64,000 bases of DNA from Congeria kusceri (lineage: Eukaryota > Mollusca > Bivalvia > Myida > Dreissenidae). Made by a program: the position numbers and the translations under genes. The DNA lies in the NCBI GenBank assembly GCA_027627225.1, contig JAPFQT010000413.1, positions 12,501-76,500 on the forward strand, in the 5' to 3' direction. Shown here piece after piece: positions 23,561 to 32,893 of the stretch. Within the stretch, counting starts at the first letter, position 1; every line of letters begins with the position of its first letter. A model generated the notes under the pieces. It had not been told where the DNA came from. It made no database searches and saw only the letters and a list, made by a program, of their open reading frames with translations.

Positions 23561-24499
23561 ATTAAGATAAATTTTTATTAATGTTTTCATACAGTTTTTC
23601 ATTGAGTGCCTCATGAACCATTCTCTGCAGATGTCAGCCATACGTTGATACATATAACATATATTTGTCCACTCAACAACAAAGACTAATGAGATAGTTT
23701 GATAAAGCCCACTGTAACAAACAAACTGGTTGAAAAAATAACAAGATAATGATAGAGGTATGTTCAACAACATGGCTATCATACAATTACTTTCAAATAC
23801 AGATGAAACAACACACAAAATATTAATTAACTGACTTTATAAACATAACTGCAATTTACATCACAATTTTATTTAACGGAAATTATATAATATATGAACT
23901 TTCACGTTTATCCTAAAAAGAACAGACTAAATCATGGGGATACACACAAAAAAGTGCAGTTCCCACTGTAGAAAGAACAAAAAAGCACAGATAATGAGAC
24001 GGATATTTCGCACCACAACGTACATACACACATTTTAAAGAGACATTAACAATCATGGAAACCTATACACAAAATGAACGGAAGAACCTCACAAGAAGAC
24101 TGGTATATCAACAAGTGAAGGTATATGTATAAGAAAATATTCTAAAGACAAGATTTTTCAATTTACAAAGTAACATCTATGGGTATACATGTAGTTTCAT
24201 TTCTAAATCGTAATAAAAAGGGGTTTATGATAGTTGAAAAATTCACCTAAAATCAATCTTTAATAATACATTAGCAGCTATGACTATTCTTTAAAAGCGA
24301 TAATTCACATGACTTCCACATGATAATAATCTTAAGTCCAGTTAGAGTTAAAGATTAAAGACAAATGCAGCTCTAATCATAAAAACACTATGGTAATTTT
24401 CACACGTCCATGCTTTTCACGACTAACTGTACTGCTAACTGTAATATCCGTTGTCATAAACTGGACAAGTCAGTTTGAGGGCCGTCTATGAAACATGTT
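23561..24499. other. Spacer between two LINEs, no gene seen
   Basis: Immediately 5' of the Tx1-like ORF2 on the minus strand a short frame (23818-23549) could be the end of an ORF1, but I see no coiled coil, RRM or zinc knuckle. The remainder is AT-rich with no tandem repeats. It may be LINE 5' sequence or pre-existing DNA. Confidence 0.3.
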
Positions 24500-24917
24500 G
24501 AACTGTATTGAAATTTGAAATATAGTTTGATAGTTTATTTACATAAGTTCCAATAGGTCCAAAGACCCATGAGGACAACATATTTTCAAAAGGCAATATG
24601 GCAGGACAGAGTATAAACTGTTACACATAAACATGCCTAAGACTGCATTTGGAAACACATAGTTTTACAAAATTTTAAACACTTAACCACTACAATTACT
24701 AAAATATATAAATGACAATGGAGAAGACGCAATCATTGTTCTTTAAATAGGGTAAGAAAAAGCGAATATAACATAATAAATGGAAACATGCACATGTAAT
24801 AATACACATAAACAGCATGACAACTTCGCAATATATAGACACATCAATAGAGTAAAACCCTAATATCGCAATATAAAACTCTAAACAATATACATATAGC
24901 ATTTATGAATTTATTTA

Positions 24918-27900
24918 TTAATTTGTTAATACAATATTATTTTCGTGGGTAGCGTTATCATATAAGCACTGTTTTCTTAACTTAAATGAGTAAAATACAT
25001 AGACTCCTATATTTTTTAGTAACTGTCTGTTTTTTGTTTGTAGTAATTGTATGAATTTTTGCATATTTGGTCTGGTGTGATAATATTTAGGTATGTATTT
25101 AACACGTAAATCTTTATATAAATCGCATTCCATAATAAAGTGATATTCGTCTTCTAACGTTTTGCATAAAAAGCATTTTCTGTTTTCAATTGGTGTGGCT
25201 TCAGGTCTATTCCATCGGCCTGTTTCTATATGTAATCTGTGAGATGATACACGCAATTTCGTAATACTCATTCGAAATTTTTTACAGTTAACTAAGCTCA
25301 GATATTCTTGGAATTCAAAAGACTTGATATTATTATAAAACAATGCTCTACTCGACTCACTCAATCGACATGACCAGTTTTGTACAAATGTGTCTTTAAG
25401 ACGCTGATTTACAATGGATAAAAACAATTTAACGTTTCCAACACTTTGCATTATCCACACTTCATGGAAGCCTAAGGAGCAGAGGAGCATTTTTATTTGA
25501 GAACACCAATTTTTCGTATTCGGATTATATTCAAAGTCGGTCTTTAACATTGTGTAAACTTTTTTAACATATTTGTTTTCATTACACTGTAATAATTTTA
25601 TCCAATATTTAATAATGTTATAATGTCTCATAGTTTGCATAGTGAGCCTACCTAATTCGCCATAAACAAAGTCATTTTGTGTACTTGTTTTCACACAAAG
25701 AACATTCTTGCAAAATTGCAAATGTATACGCTCAACAGCTAGGCCTTTATTAAAGCCCCAAATTTCAGAACCATAGTTAAGTATGGGAACAATAAGTTTT
25801 TCAAATAAGTCTAATCTATGTTTAACAGTTACATCTGTAAATTTGTATAAATATTTATTCATTTTGTATATGGCCTTGAGCGCTTGCCCTGAAAGAGTGT
25901 TTTGTGCTTCATTGAAGGAACCACCCGTAGTAAAAACGATGCCTAGGTATGTAAATTTATGTACAATTTCTATGGGATTATTTTTATATTTGAATATTAG
26001 ATTGTGACTGTTTCGTCCCCCTTTTCGAAAAATCATAATCTTTGTTTTAGTCGTATTAACAAGAAGTTTCCATTGGTTACAATACTGTTCAAGTAGATTA
26101 AGACTTGTTTGTAATTCGTCACTACTATTAGCAAAAATAACTATATCATCAGCATATAAAACTAAAAACATTTTGAACGTGCAGAGGTCAATACCTGATA
26201 GTCCACTATGAACATAAATGTCCTCAATGTCATTTAAAAACATGGCAAACAGAAACGGGCTTAAGCATTCACCCTGCCTTACTCCGAGCATACATGGAAA
26301 GCTATCACTTAACATATTGCAGTGTTTAACACGTGATTTTGTTGAGTCATACATAGAACGTATAATATTTAGTATCTTACCTCGTATTCCTAATTTTATT
26401 AGCTTCAGCCACAAGTTATCGCGTGTTACATAATCAAATGCCTTCGAAAAATCAATAAATGCACAGTGTAGATGTTTACCAGTATTTATAATATGAGAAA
26501 TGAGACCATGCAACACAAATATATTATCTACTGTGCCCATTTTGGGTCTAAATCCAGACTGTGCCTCAATGTATACATTATATTTTTCGGACCAATTTGA
26601 AAGGCGAGAATTCAAGATTCGTGTGAATAATTTCCCCAGTGTACTCAATAAAGTTATACCCCTGTAATTGTTTACATCATTTACATTTCCTTTCTTAAGT
26701 AAAGGGACAACATATCCCTCGGACCATTCATTTGGAAAATAGCCGGTTTCGAAAAGTTTATTAAACAATGATTCTAAGAAAGGTATTAATTCGGTGTTAC
26801 CATATATAAAACATTCATTTAAGTAATCGTCTGGTCCACCACATTTATTAGTTTTCAAGTTACGTATACCTTTTAAAATTTCCTCACTAGTAATATAAAC
26901 GTTTAGTTCGTCGAACATACATGTAAACTCGTCACGTTCATATCGGTCGATAAAATGTAATACCTCTTCGTCTGGCATAAAGAAATCAGATTGTGGATTA
27001 TTTACTGCTTTTAAATATTTCTCAAAATCAGTCAGAGAAACTGTGGAGGCACAACGCTTTAACATATCCCAGTATAATTTGGCGTTACGACATCGAGCAT
27101 TCGTTAAGTCAGCTGTTTTGCTTTTATCGTAATTATATCTACATTTGCGTATACAAGTTTTATATTGGCTTCTTGCATTGACCATATTTATTCGATTTAC
27201 ATCAGATTTATTTGCACGGTAATTGTTAAGCATATGGTAAAAAGCGTCCCTTTTCATAAAGCACTCTTCATTAAACCATTTATTATGTTCAGTGAACTTT
27301 TTATCTGACTGCGTATTTCTGACTTTGAGTTTCCTTTTAAGCAGTGGCGACATAACATTATCCATACACAATTTAAATTCGCCAATACATGAACTTATCT
27401 CTTCGGGACTAGCAGCATGCGATATTGTACCACAAATATGTTCCAGTTGGTTGCGCACTCTGGGTGAAGAAATACTTTCGATAAAACTAGTTTTTTTCTT
27501 ACAGTCCCACTTGTATAGATAATCAATGCTGATATGATTATCGTCTAATATGTTTTCACCTAAATCCGGTGCTTGTCCGCTTAGTTCAAGCCCAAAATTG
27601 ATTACACAGTGATCACTTAAAATATTTGGATCTTCGACACGAAAATAATAAAAAGTGTGTAACAATGGTGGTGAGCAAATAACATAATCCACTAAACTTG
27701 AACCCCTACTGCCAACAAATGTGCATTTACCAATATATTTATCATCACCCACTCGCCCATTTACAATCCGTAATCCTGATAGTTTGCAAAAATCCAATAA
27801 TTGTTGACCATTTTTGTTAATTCGGCCTTTATCCTGTGTATAACGTTTCATTTCTACATCAGCAATGTAATCGTCGGGTAAAAAATCTAAGTGTGTATTA

Positions 27901-28415
27901 TCTGTATCGTCTACTACATAGTCTGGCGAGTCGGATGTGCGTGAATTGAAATCACCAGCAAGCAAAAAATAACAGTTGCTCTCGCACTTAGCATCGATTT
28001 CAGTAATAAACGTTATCAATCGATCAAATACATTATTATCAACCATTGTTTGACGACTACTGTCATCTGGTATCACATAGCATAAGCATACATATAAATC
28101 GTTATCAATATCTAATCTTTCCTTCGAAATTTTTATACAAATAATATCGTCATGGCTTTTAAAAACTAATGTGTCATCACATACAAATGAAATTCGTATA
28201 TAAATAATTATTCCACCAGACGAACGTTTACTAGATTTCTTATTCTCCGTTCTGTTTAAAACATAATGCTCAAAATTGTCAACGTGCAAATCTGATAAAG
28301 GATTTGTCCAAGTTTCTGTAAGGAGAACAATATCATTATTTTCAAAAACAGTTTTCAATTCCGAAGAACACAGTTTATTGGTTCTCCTAGTTATCAAACC
28401 CTGCACATTTAACAC
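24918..28415 (-). CDS. LINE ORF2: APE endonuclease and reverse transcriptase
   Basis: An uninterrupted frame of about 1165 codons. The endonuclease shows LLTETWT (residue about 33), LLAGDFNSRT (about 153), SLVDYVICS and LSDHCVINF (about 267). The RT shows NNYRGITLLSTLGKLF, AQSGFRP, CAFIDFSKAFDYV (about 652), GVRQGECLSPFLFAMF and VLYADDIVIFA (about 753). The tail has GELGRL, LRVSSHRLHIETGRW and CFLC...HFIMEC (about 1081-1095), a likely zinc-binding element. It would nick target DNA and prime cDNA synthesis there. The triplet at 28415 is GTG, not ATG. The frame stays open upstream into the end of ORF1, in the -1 frame relative to ORF1, and the first in-frame ATG is only near residue 122, inside the endonuclease. 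Initiation is therefore unexplained. Confidence 0.9.
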   Translation of the reverse strand: MLNVQGLITRRTNKLCSSELKTVFENNDIVLLTETWTNPLSDLHVDNFEHYVLNRTENKKSSKRSSGGIIIYIRISFVCDDTLVFKSHDDIICIKISKERLDIDNDLYVCLCYVIPDDSSRQTMVDNNVFDRLITFITEIDAKCESNCYFLLAGDFNSRTSDSPDYVVDDTDNTHLDFLPDDYIADVEMKRYTQDKGRINKNGQQLLDFCKLSGLRIVNGRVGDDKYIGKCTFVGSRGSSLVDYVICSPPLLHTFYYFRVEDPNILSDHCVINFGLELSGQAPDLGENILDDNHISIDYLYKWDCKKKTSFIESISSPRVRNQLEHICGTISHAASPEEISSCIGEFKLCMDNVMSPLLKRKLKVRNTQSDKKFTEHNKWFNEECFMKRDAFYHMLNNYRANKSDVNRINMVNARSQYKTCIRKCRYNYDKSKTADLTNARCRNAKLYWDMLKRCASTVSLTDFEKYLKAVNNPQSDFFMPDEEVLHFIDRYERDEFTCMFDELNVYITSEEILKGIRNLKTNKCGGPDDYLNECFIYGNTELIPFLESLFNKLFETGYFPNEWSEGYVVPLLKKGNVNDVNNYRGITLLSTLGKLFTRILNSRLSNWSEKYNVYIEAQSGFRPKMGTVDNIFVLHGLISHIINTGKHLHCAFIDFSKAFDYVTRDNLWLKLIKLGIRGKILNIIRSMYDSTKSRVKHCNMLSDSFPCMLGVRQGECLSPFLFAMFLNDIEDIYVHSGLSGIDLCTFKMFLVLYADDIVIFANSSDELQTSLNLLEQYCNQWKLLVNTTKTKIMIFRKGGRNSHNLIFKYKNNPIEIVHKFTYLGIVFTTGGSFNEAQNTLSGQALKAIYKMNKYLYKFTDVTVKHRLDLFEKLIVPILNYGSEIWGFNKGLAVERIHLQFCKNVLCVKTSTQNDFVYGELGRLTMQTMRHYNIIKYWIKLLQCNENKYVKKVYTMLKTDFEYNPNTKNWCSQIKMLLCSLGFHEVWIMQSVGNVKLFLSIVNQRLKDTFVQNWSCRLSESSRALFYNNIKSFEFQEYLSLVNCKKFRMSITKLRVSSHRLHIETGRWNRPEATPIENRKCFLCKTLEDEYHFIMECDLYKDLRVKYIPKYYHTRPNMQKFIQLLQTKNRQLLKNIGVYVFYSFKLRKQCLYDNATHENNIVLTN

Positions 28416-28447
28416 AACACAAGAAGCGTTGCCTTCTCCACGTGTTT

Positions 28448-30127
28448 CTAATTCACCGTTCTATTTATAGACGGTGGGGTAAACCCAATGTTCACTTTCC
28501 CGGTTTTCCCCGTCGTTGTGGGTAAATTAATATCATCGGTGTTATTACGGCGTGTAGTGCTGTTGTCGCGGTTGTATGGTTTCGATGAAAGCGATCGTCG
28601 CTCTGCTCTTATCGAGGCACCTGAACTTCGTGCGGCAGGTCTACCACGGGGTTTAATGTTATGATTTTCAGTGTTTTCAGTGTTATTGCACATAAGATCT
28701 TGATTCTGCCTAACATACATAAAAATTTGTTTGTCAGATGGTAGATTTGGCGTTTTAAAAGTGGTTGGCTCAATATTATTTGTATTATTTGTACTATGTT
28801 CGTAGCAAGACTGGTCTGTGCTGATAGAACAGATCTCTGTCATTGTTGTACCGGCAGAATGTGTAGATGTATGGACGGACACTGTATCTTGTGTTACCGG
28901 AAGTACCATTTTCATTGAAGATGGCGGAACATAACAAGTGCTCTGGAGTACCGGAAGTTCCGTGATATGTGGTTCAACAGGGCACATAGTTAGATTTTTT
29001 CGCTCCGATTGCTTTGTGGTATGGCTTAGATCAAGAGCAGTCTCGTTTTGCACACACGGCTGAGGATTCGTATGGGAAAGGGGCGATGAGCAAACACTGA
29101 CCTCTAAATCCCTGTATGCCGGAGTTGAACATGGGGTAACCGGACGTAGGTTTGGATCACATAACTGTGTTGTGGACGGTATATACTGTGATTCCGTGTA
29201 GTGTTGGTCAGTTACTGGGTTGCCGCCCTGTACGTCCATGCGTTCTTGCTGTGGAGGGGTATCTGGAGCAGTGTGTTGCTGGTAAGTCGAGTTTGCAAAC
29301 AATTTATCAGATGATCTCACGTTAATATGGTCGAGGTTTGCAAGTCTGTTTTGAGCCATTAGTCTACCCCAATCTGGAAGTTCGTCTCTGATAAGTTTTC
29401 CATTGACCAACAGTTTTGCGGGGTAGGCAATCTGAACTTTAGCGCGTGGGTTGTCTACCCTCGTCTGCTTGTATAGTGGCCAAATACGTGATCGGGTACT
29501 CTGGATTTCCTTCGGGAGGTCAATGTCAATTGAGAATGGTGTGCCCCTTAGCGCTGTAGCTCTACTCAATATTAATTCTACGTCCCTGAAATTCCGAAAT
29601 TTGGCTATTATGGGCCTTTTCTGATGTTGTTGAATACGATTTCTGGCCCCTAATCTGTGCGCTCTCTCTATAGACAACATATTCGGGCTAATGTCCAGTT
29701 TTTCATGTAGAAAGTCAATTAAGATGTTTGCGCAGTTTTCATTGTAATTTTCAATAAATCCTCGAAATATCAAATTGTTCCTTCTAGATCGTGCCTCCAT
29801 GTCTATTGACTTATAGGCCAGGATTTTAAGAAAGTCGGATTGACTGTTAGTAACGTTAATCACCTGACCAAGTTTCTCACTAACAGCACTCACGGTATTG
29901 TGCAGCCCAACTATATTTCTACTGCAGTTTACTTGATCCTCTCTAATAAATCTCAATTCATCGAACATGTGCACTAATTTACTATCTAAAGAGCTGTTAA
30001 TAAAATCATTTCTTGTAATCAGACTACCTGTTTTGGGATTTTCGTCGTTCCCCCGCTCACGCAGGGCGTTGAAGCGGTTTGTTGTTGGCACAACAAAGTC
30101 CTGATTTGACGCCATATTTCCAAACAT
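28448..30127 (-). CDS. LINE ORF1: nucleic-acid-binding protein
   Basis: 559 codons from an ATG at 30127 (MFGNMASNQDFVVPTTNRF) to a TAG. Residues about 45-115 are helical and may form a coiled coil. Residues about 115-215 resemble the RRM plus C-terminal domain of L1-type ORF1 proteins: RRNNLIFRGF, LSIERAHRLGARNR, KRPIIAKFRNFRDVELIL and LPKEIQSTRSRIWPLYKQ. The remaining ~340 residues are Ser/Thr/Pro/Asn-rich and apparently disordered, with a basic end. Such proteins bind element RNA into a ribonucleoprotein and act as chaperones. The frame is intact, so this copy is comparatively young. The long disordered tail is unlike the shorter plus-strand relative (337 residues). Confidence 0.85.
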   Translation of the reverse strand: MFGNMASNQDFVVPTTNRFNALRERGNDENPKTGSLITRNDFINSSLDSKLVHMFDELRFIREDQVNCSRNIVGLHNTVSAVSEKLGQVINVTNSQSDFLKILAYKSIDMEARSRRNNLIFRGFIENYNENCANILIDFLHEKLDISPNMLSIERAHRLGARNRIQQHQKRPIIAKFRNFRDVELILSRATALRGTPFSIDIDLPKEIQSTRSRIWPLYKQTRVDNPRAKVQIAYPAKLLVNGKLIRDELPDWGRLMAQNRLANLDHINVRSSDKLFANSTYQQHTAPDTPPQQERMDVQGGNPVTDQHYTESQYIPSTTQLCDPNLRPVTPCSTPAYRDLEVSVCSSPLSHTNPQPCVQNETALDLSHTTKQSERKNLTMCPVEPHITELPVLQSTCYVPPSSMKMVLPVTQDTVSVHTSTHSAGTTMTEICSISTDQSCYEHSTNNTNNIEPTTFKTPNLPSDKQIFMYVRQNQDLMCNNTENTENHNIKPRGRPAARSSGASIRAERRSLSSKPYNRDNSTTRRNNTDDINLPTTTGKTGKVNIGFTPPSINRTVN

Positions 30128-30180
30128 ATTGAATTACAATTAGTCACAATCATAAATATATCCCTTTGGAGCAGTTTAAA

Positions 30181-31749
30181 TATTAGTCTGCTGTATTAAC
30201 CGATAATACTTCTAACAATTTACGAACAAAAATTCATTTAGTAAGTTTCTGATCACTAATAAGTAAATTTGCATAGAAAAACCTATCTTGCCTTTTTTGA
30301 ATAATGTTTTTCTCAATTTGTTGTACCAATGTCTTTATTAAATTTTGATACTAGTATAGGTTTATTAGACGACCCTCGAAATTGAAAAACTTTTACGATT
30401 ACTATAACGGGATTTCTCCATGCAAAAGGATGCAGGGGATTTACTTTCTTTTTACCGGAAACTAGGCCACCAAATGTCTTTAAACTAGAACCCATGTCAG
30501 TTACATTTTTTTTCTAGATAAAAACAAATTTTACAAGGCTATTACCACACATTTTTAATAAATAGAATACGTCTATATTATTTGGTATTAACAATATCAC
30601 AGCTGAAAAATAAATAAATAAAATAAACTGTAGTGGACATAAACTGTCAATATTAAAAACGATAATACACCAGTGTACTTTTAAAGTTTACATGTAAATC
30701 ATTTGTGTGTGCGTGTGTTCGTGTGCGTGTGTGTGTGTGCGTGCGTGCGTATGTGTGTAAGTGTGCGTGCGTCTGTCTGAGTGTGTATCTGTGTTTTGCA
30801 TGCATATATTGTTTTTGTTTTTTTAATCTCCTGAAGTTTTGCCCTAAGCATGTTTTTAATAATATACATAAATACAGACGTCATGCATGTACCAACTATA
30901 TTGTGTTTGCAAAGAAACAAATGAATTGTTGTATATTTACATGAATATTTAAAGAGTCTATGCATACGGTGAATATTTTTGTAATCAATTTTTAGAAGGA
31001 AACAATAAATGGAAACGATCACATGGTAGTTGTAAAACATTTGTGAAAAGAGACTTTTTGTTTGTTTCTTCAAATTAAAGAAAACATACACACACTATAA
31101 TCAGCACTCACACAAAAAGAGCTACACAATTCGCAGTGCACCATTGTAAAATAAGCATTTCTCGTAAATGGGGATACATTGTTGGCGGATATTCTTTTGT
31201 TTTCTGTTTGGCTATTCGTTCCATTCAGAAATGATAAATGCATAAAACACATGATTTATGGTTTCCGGAGTGAACACCGGGCAGACACGCGTGATCATCT
31301 GCATTGGAAATTGATGCGTTCTAACTTGAGAGACATCAATATTATAACAGATTTTTGTAATTCATTGATCTTGTAATTCATTTATCTTGGTCAAACATGC
31401 GGTATTGAAAACGGCATAAATATGAAGATAAAACCATTTATGTAAATATTTGACAATTATTTTATTCAGTTAAACCCATTGAACAATAAAAGCATAGGTG
31501 AGGTATAAAATAAAAAAAAATAAAAAAATATGATGAGAGTACCCGTATTTAATTTAATTGCTATAAAATATATATTATCATATATAATAATAGTATTTGA
31601 GAAAGTAAATATTGAGTATTATATTAATTTCTTAAATAGTAAATACATTTTAAAATTGACGCATACTAGAAAATATCTAATAACTGATGTATATAATTTC
31701 CCTTTTCTATATTAGTATGATTACCTGCTTGTATTCATTTGTTATGTAA
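30181..31749. other. Spacer between two head-to-head LINEs
   Basis: AT-rich sequence between the 5' ends of two divergent LINEs, so it should include their 5' untranslated regions and internal promoters, but I cannot delimit either. It contains a (GT)n microsatellite at 30702-30795. No exon is supported: short open frames here are AT-rich and lack family signals. Confidence 0.4.
30702..30795. repeat. (GT)n microsatellite
   Basis: An imperfect GT/GC dinucleotide tract (GTGTGTGCGTGTG with GTAT and GTCT interruptions) of about 90 bases. It produces spurious Cys/Val/Arg and His/Thr frames on the two strands. Confidence 0.9.
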
Positions 31750-31879
31750 TGACTTGTTAGGTCATGTGATAGCGGGCTGACGTGTTTTTTTCTGAGCGGA
31801 TATTTTCTGGATTTAAAGCATATCTTAAAGTATTTTCTTACAAAATAAAGTATCGAACTATAAGATATTATAATGTATA

Positions 31880-32893
31880 ATGTCAAAATCGGGAAATAAG
31901 AAAAGTAAACGCAAAAAAGGCAGTAGTACTGATGAAGAATTAGTAAACAATAGTAAGTGCAAATGGGTGAAAGGAGGCCCGTCTGGAGTATCGCTTGGTG
32001 ATGATAGTGAGATTTCAGTCAGTGATATTCTCGGTGAAGCAAACGCTGTGCTCTACGAAAAAGCTCCAGTGTTTGACGATCTAGCAGTGCCGATAGCGTC
32101 GGGCGTTCCTGCAAAGCCTACCAGTATGGCTAGCAACGAACCCCGCGATCCGACATCTACTGCCATGCCTAAAGACACAGACAATTCAGGTACCTTACTA
32201 CAGGCTATATTTGATAGACTAACTACGATTGAATCAAAGTTAGAAATATTAAATACTGTTGCAAACAAAGTTGAAAACTTTGAAAAGGAACTTAACAAAT
32301 TGTGGTGCAGACTTGATGATTTCAATAAACGTTTTGCAGATCGTGTAAGCACTTGTGAGTCTAGAATTGATAATCTAGAACTCTGTGATGTCTCACAGAA
32401 ATCTGAACTTGAGCATTTGTCAAGGCAAAACTCTGAGCTACGAGACGAACTTACATATGTGAAGTCTCAGAGCATGCGCAATAATCTTCTATTCGGGGGC
32501 ATTGACGAAAATGAGAATGAACACCCACAGGACGTCGAAGTGAAAGTTCGATCGTTCATTGTTGAAAGGTTGCAGCTAGCTCAGGACTTGGTCAACTCGA
32601 TGGTCATCGAACGGGCGCATAGGGTGGGAGCTAAGGACTCAGACCAGAGCCGAAGTCGCAGCCGAATGATTGTCTGCAAGTTCGCCAACTTCAAGGACAG
32701 GGAGACTGTTCGCAAACATGGTCGCCTTTTGAAGGACACGAATTATTTCATTAGAGAACAGTTCCCACCTGAGATCGTCGAGCGCAGACGCAAACTGTTC
32801 CCCCAGTTACGGGCCGCGCGAGACGCCGGTAAGAGAGCATGGCTTGCGTACGACACCCTGTATGTAAACGGCATACCAGTGCAGCAGAAGTAA
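31880..32893 (+). CDS. LINE ORF1: L1-ORF1p-like RNA-binding protein
   Basis: 337 codons from the ATG at 31880 (MSKSGNKKSKRKKGSSTDEE) to TAA at 32891-32893. The N-terminus is basic. Residues about 100-195 are heptad-like (LLQAIFDRLTTIESKLEIL, VENFEKELNKLWCRLDDF), a likely trimerising coiled coil. Residues about 198-337 match the RRM/C-terminal pattern of L1 ORF1 proteins: SMRNNLLFGGIDENE, VIERAHRVGAKD, MIVCKFANFKDRETV and FPPEIVERRRKLFPQLRAAR. It would package element RNA and help target-primed reverse transcription. Another ATG at 31873 is out of frame. The stop is followed in the same frame by ORF2 (see findings), so readthrough could make an ORF1-ORF2 fusion. Confidence 0.9.
   Translation: MSKSGNKKSKRKKGSSTDEELVNNSKCKWVKGGPSGVSLGDDSEISVSDILGEANAVLYEKAPVFDDLAVPIASGVPAKPTSMASNEPRDPTSTAMPKDTDNSGTLLQAIFDRLTTIESKLEILNTVANKVENFEKELNKLWCRLDDFNKRFADRVSTCESRIDNLELCDVSQKSELEHLSRQNSELRDELTYVKSQSMRNNLLFGGIDENENEHPQDVEVKVRSFIVERLQLAQDLVNSMVIERAHRVGAKDSDQSRSRSRMIVCKFANFKDRETVRKHGRLLKDTNYFIREQFPPEIVERRRKLFPQLRAARDAGKRAWLAYDTLYVNGIPVQQK

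Larger units (their letters stand above)
24500..30180 (-). mobile_element. Two-ORF LINE (ORF1 + APE/RT ORF2), near full length
   Basis: A minus-strand non-LTR retrotransposon with intact long ORF1 and ORF2. Its 3' untranslated region extends left of 24918. An AATAAA (TTTATT near 24538) and the preceding ...GGTCTTTGGACCTATTGGAA stretch suggest a 3' end near 24500-24540, though no clean microsatellite tail is seen. The 5' end lies beyond 30127 and is not defined. It shares ORF order, the C-terminal Cys/His tail and many RT motifs with the plus-strand element at 31750-36697, with which it is head to head. The clade (Jockey/CR1-related) is not settled from sequence alone. Confidence 0.8.

Noticed and set aside
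24699..24902. 67-codon hydrophobic minus-strand frame
   Set aside because: It lies in the probable 3' untranslated region of the minus-strand LINE; its composition only reflects AT-richness.
31530..31715. 61-codon plus-strand frame before the LINE
   Set aside because: It is extremely AT-rich with no signal or family pattern; random AT-rich DNA gives such frames.
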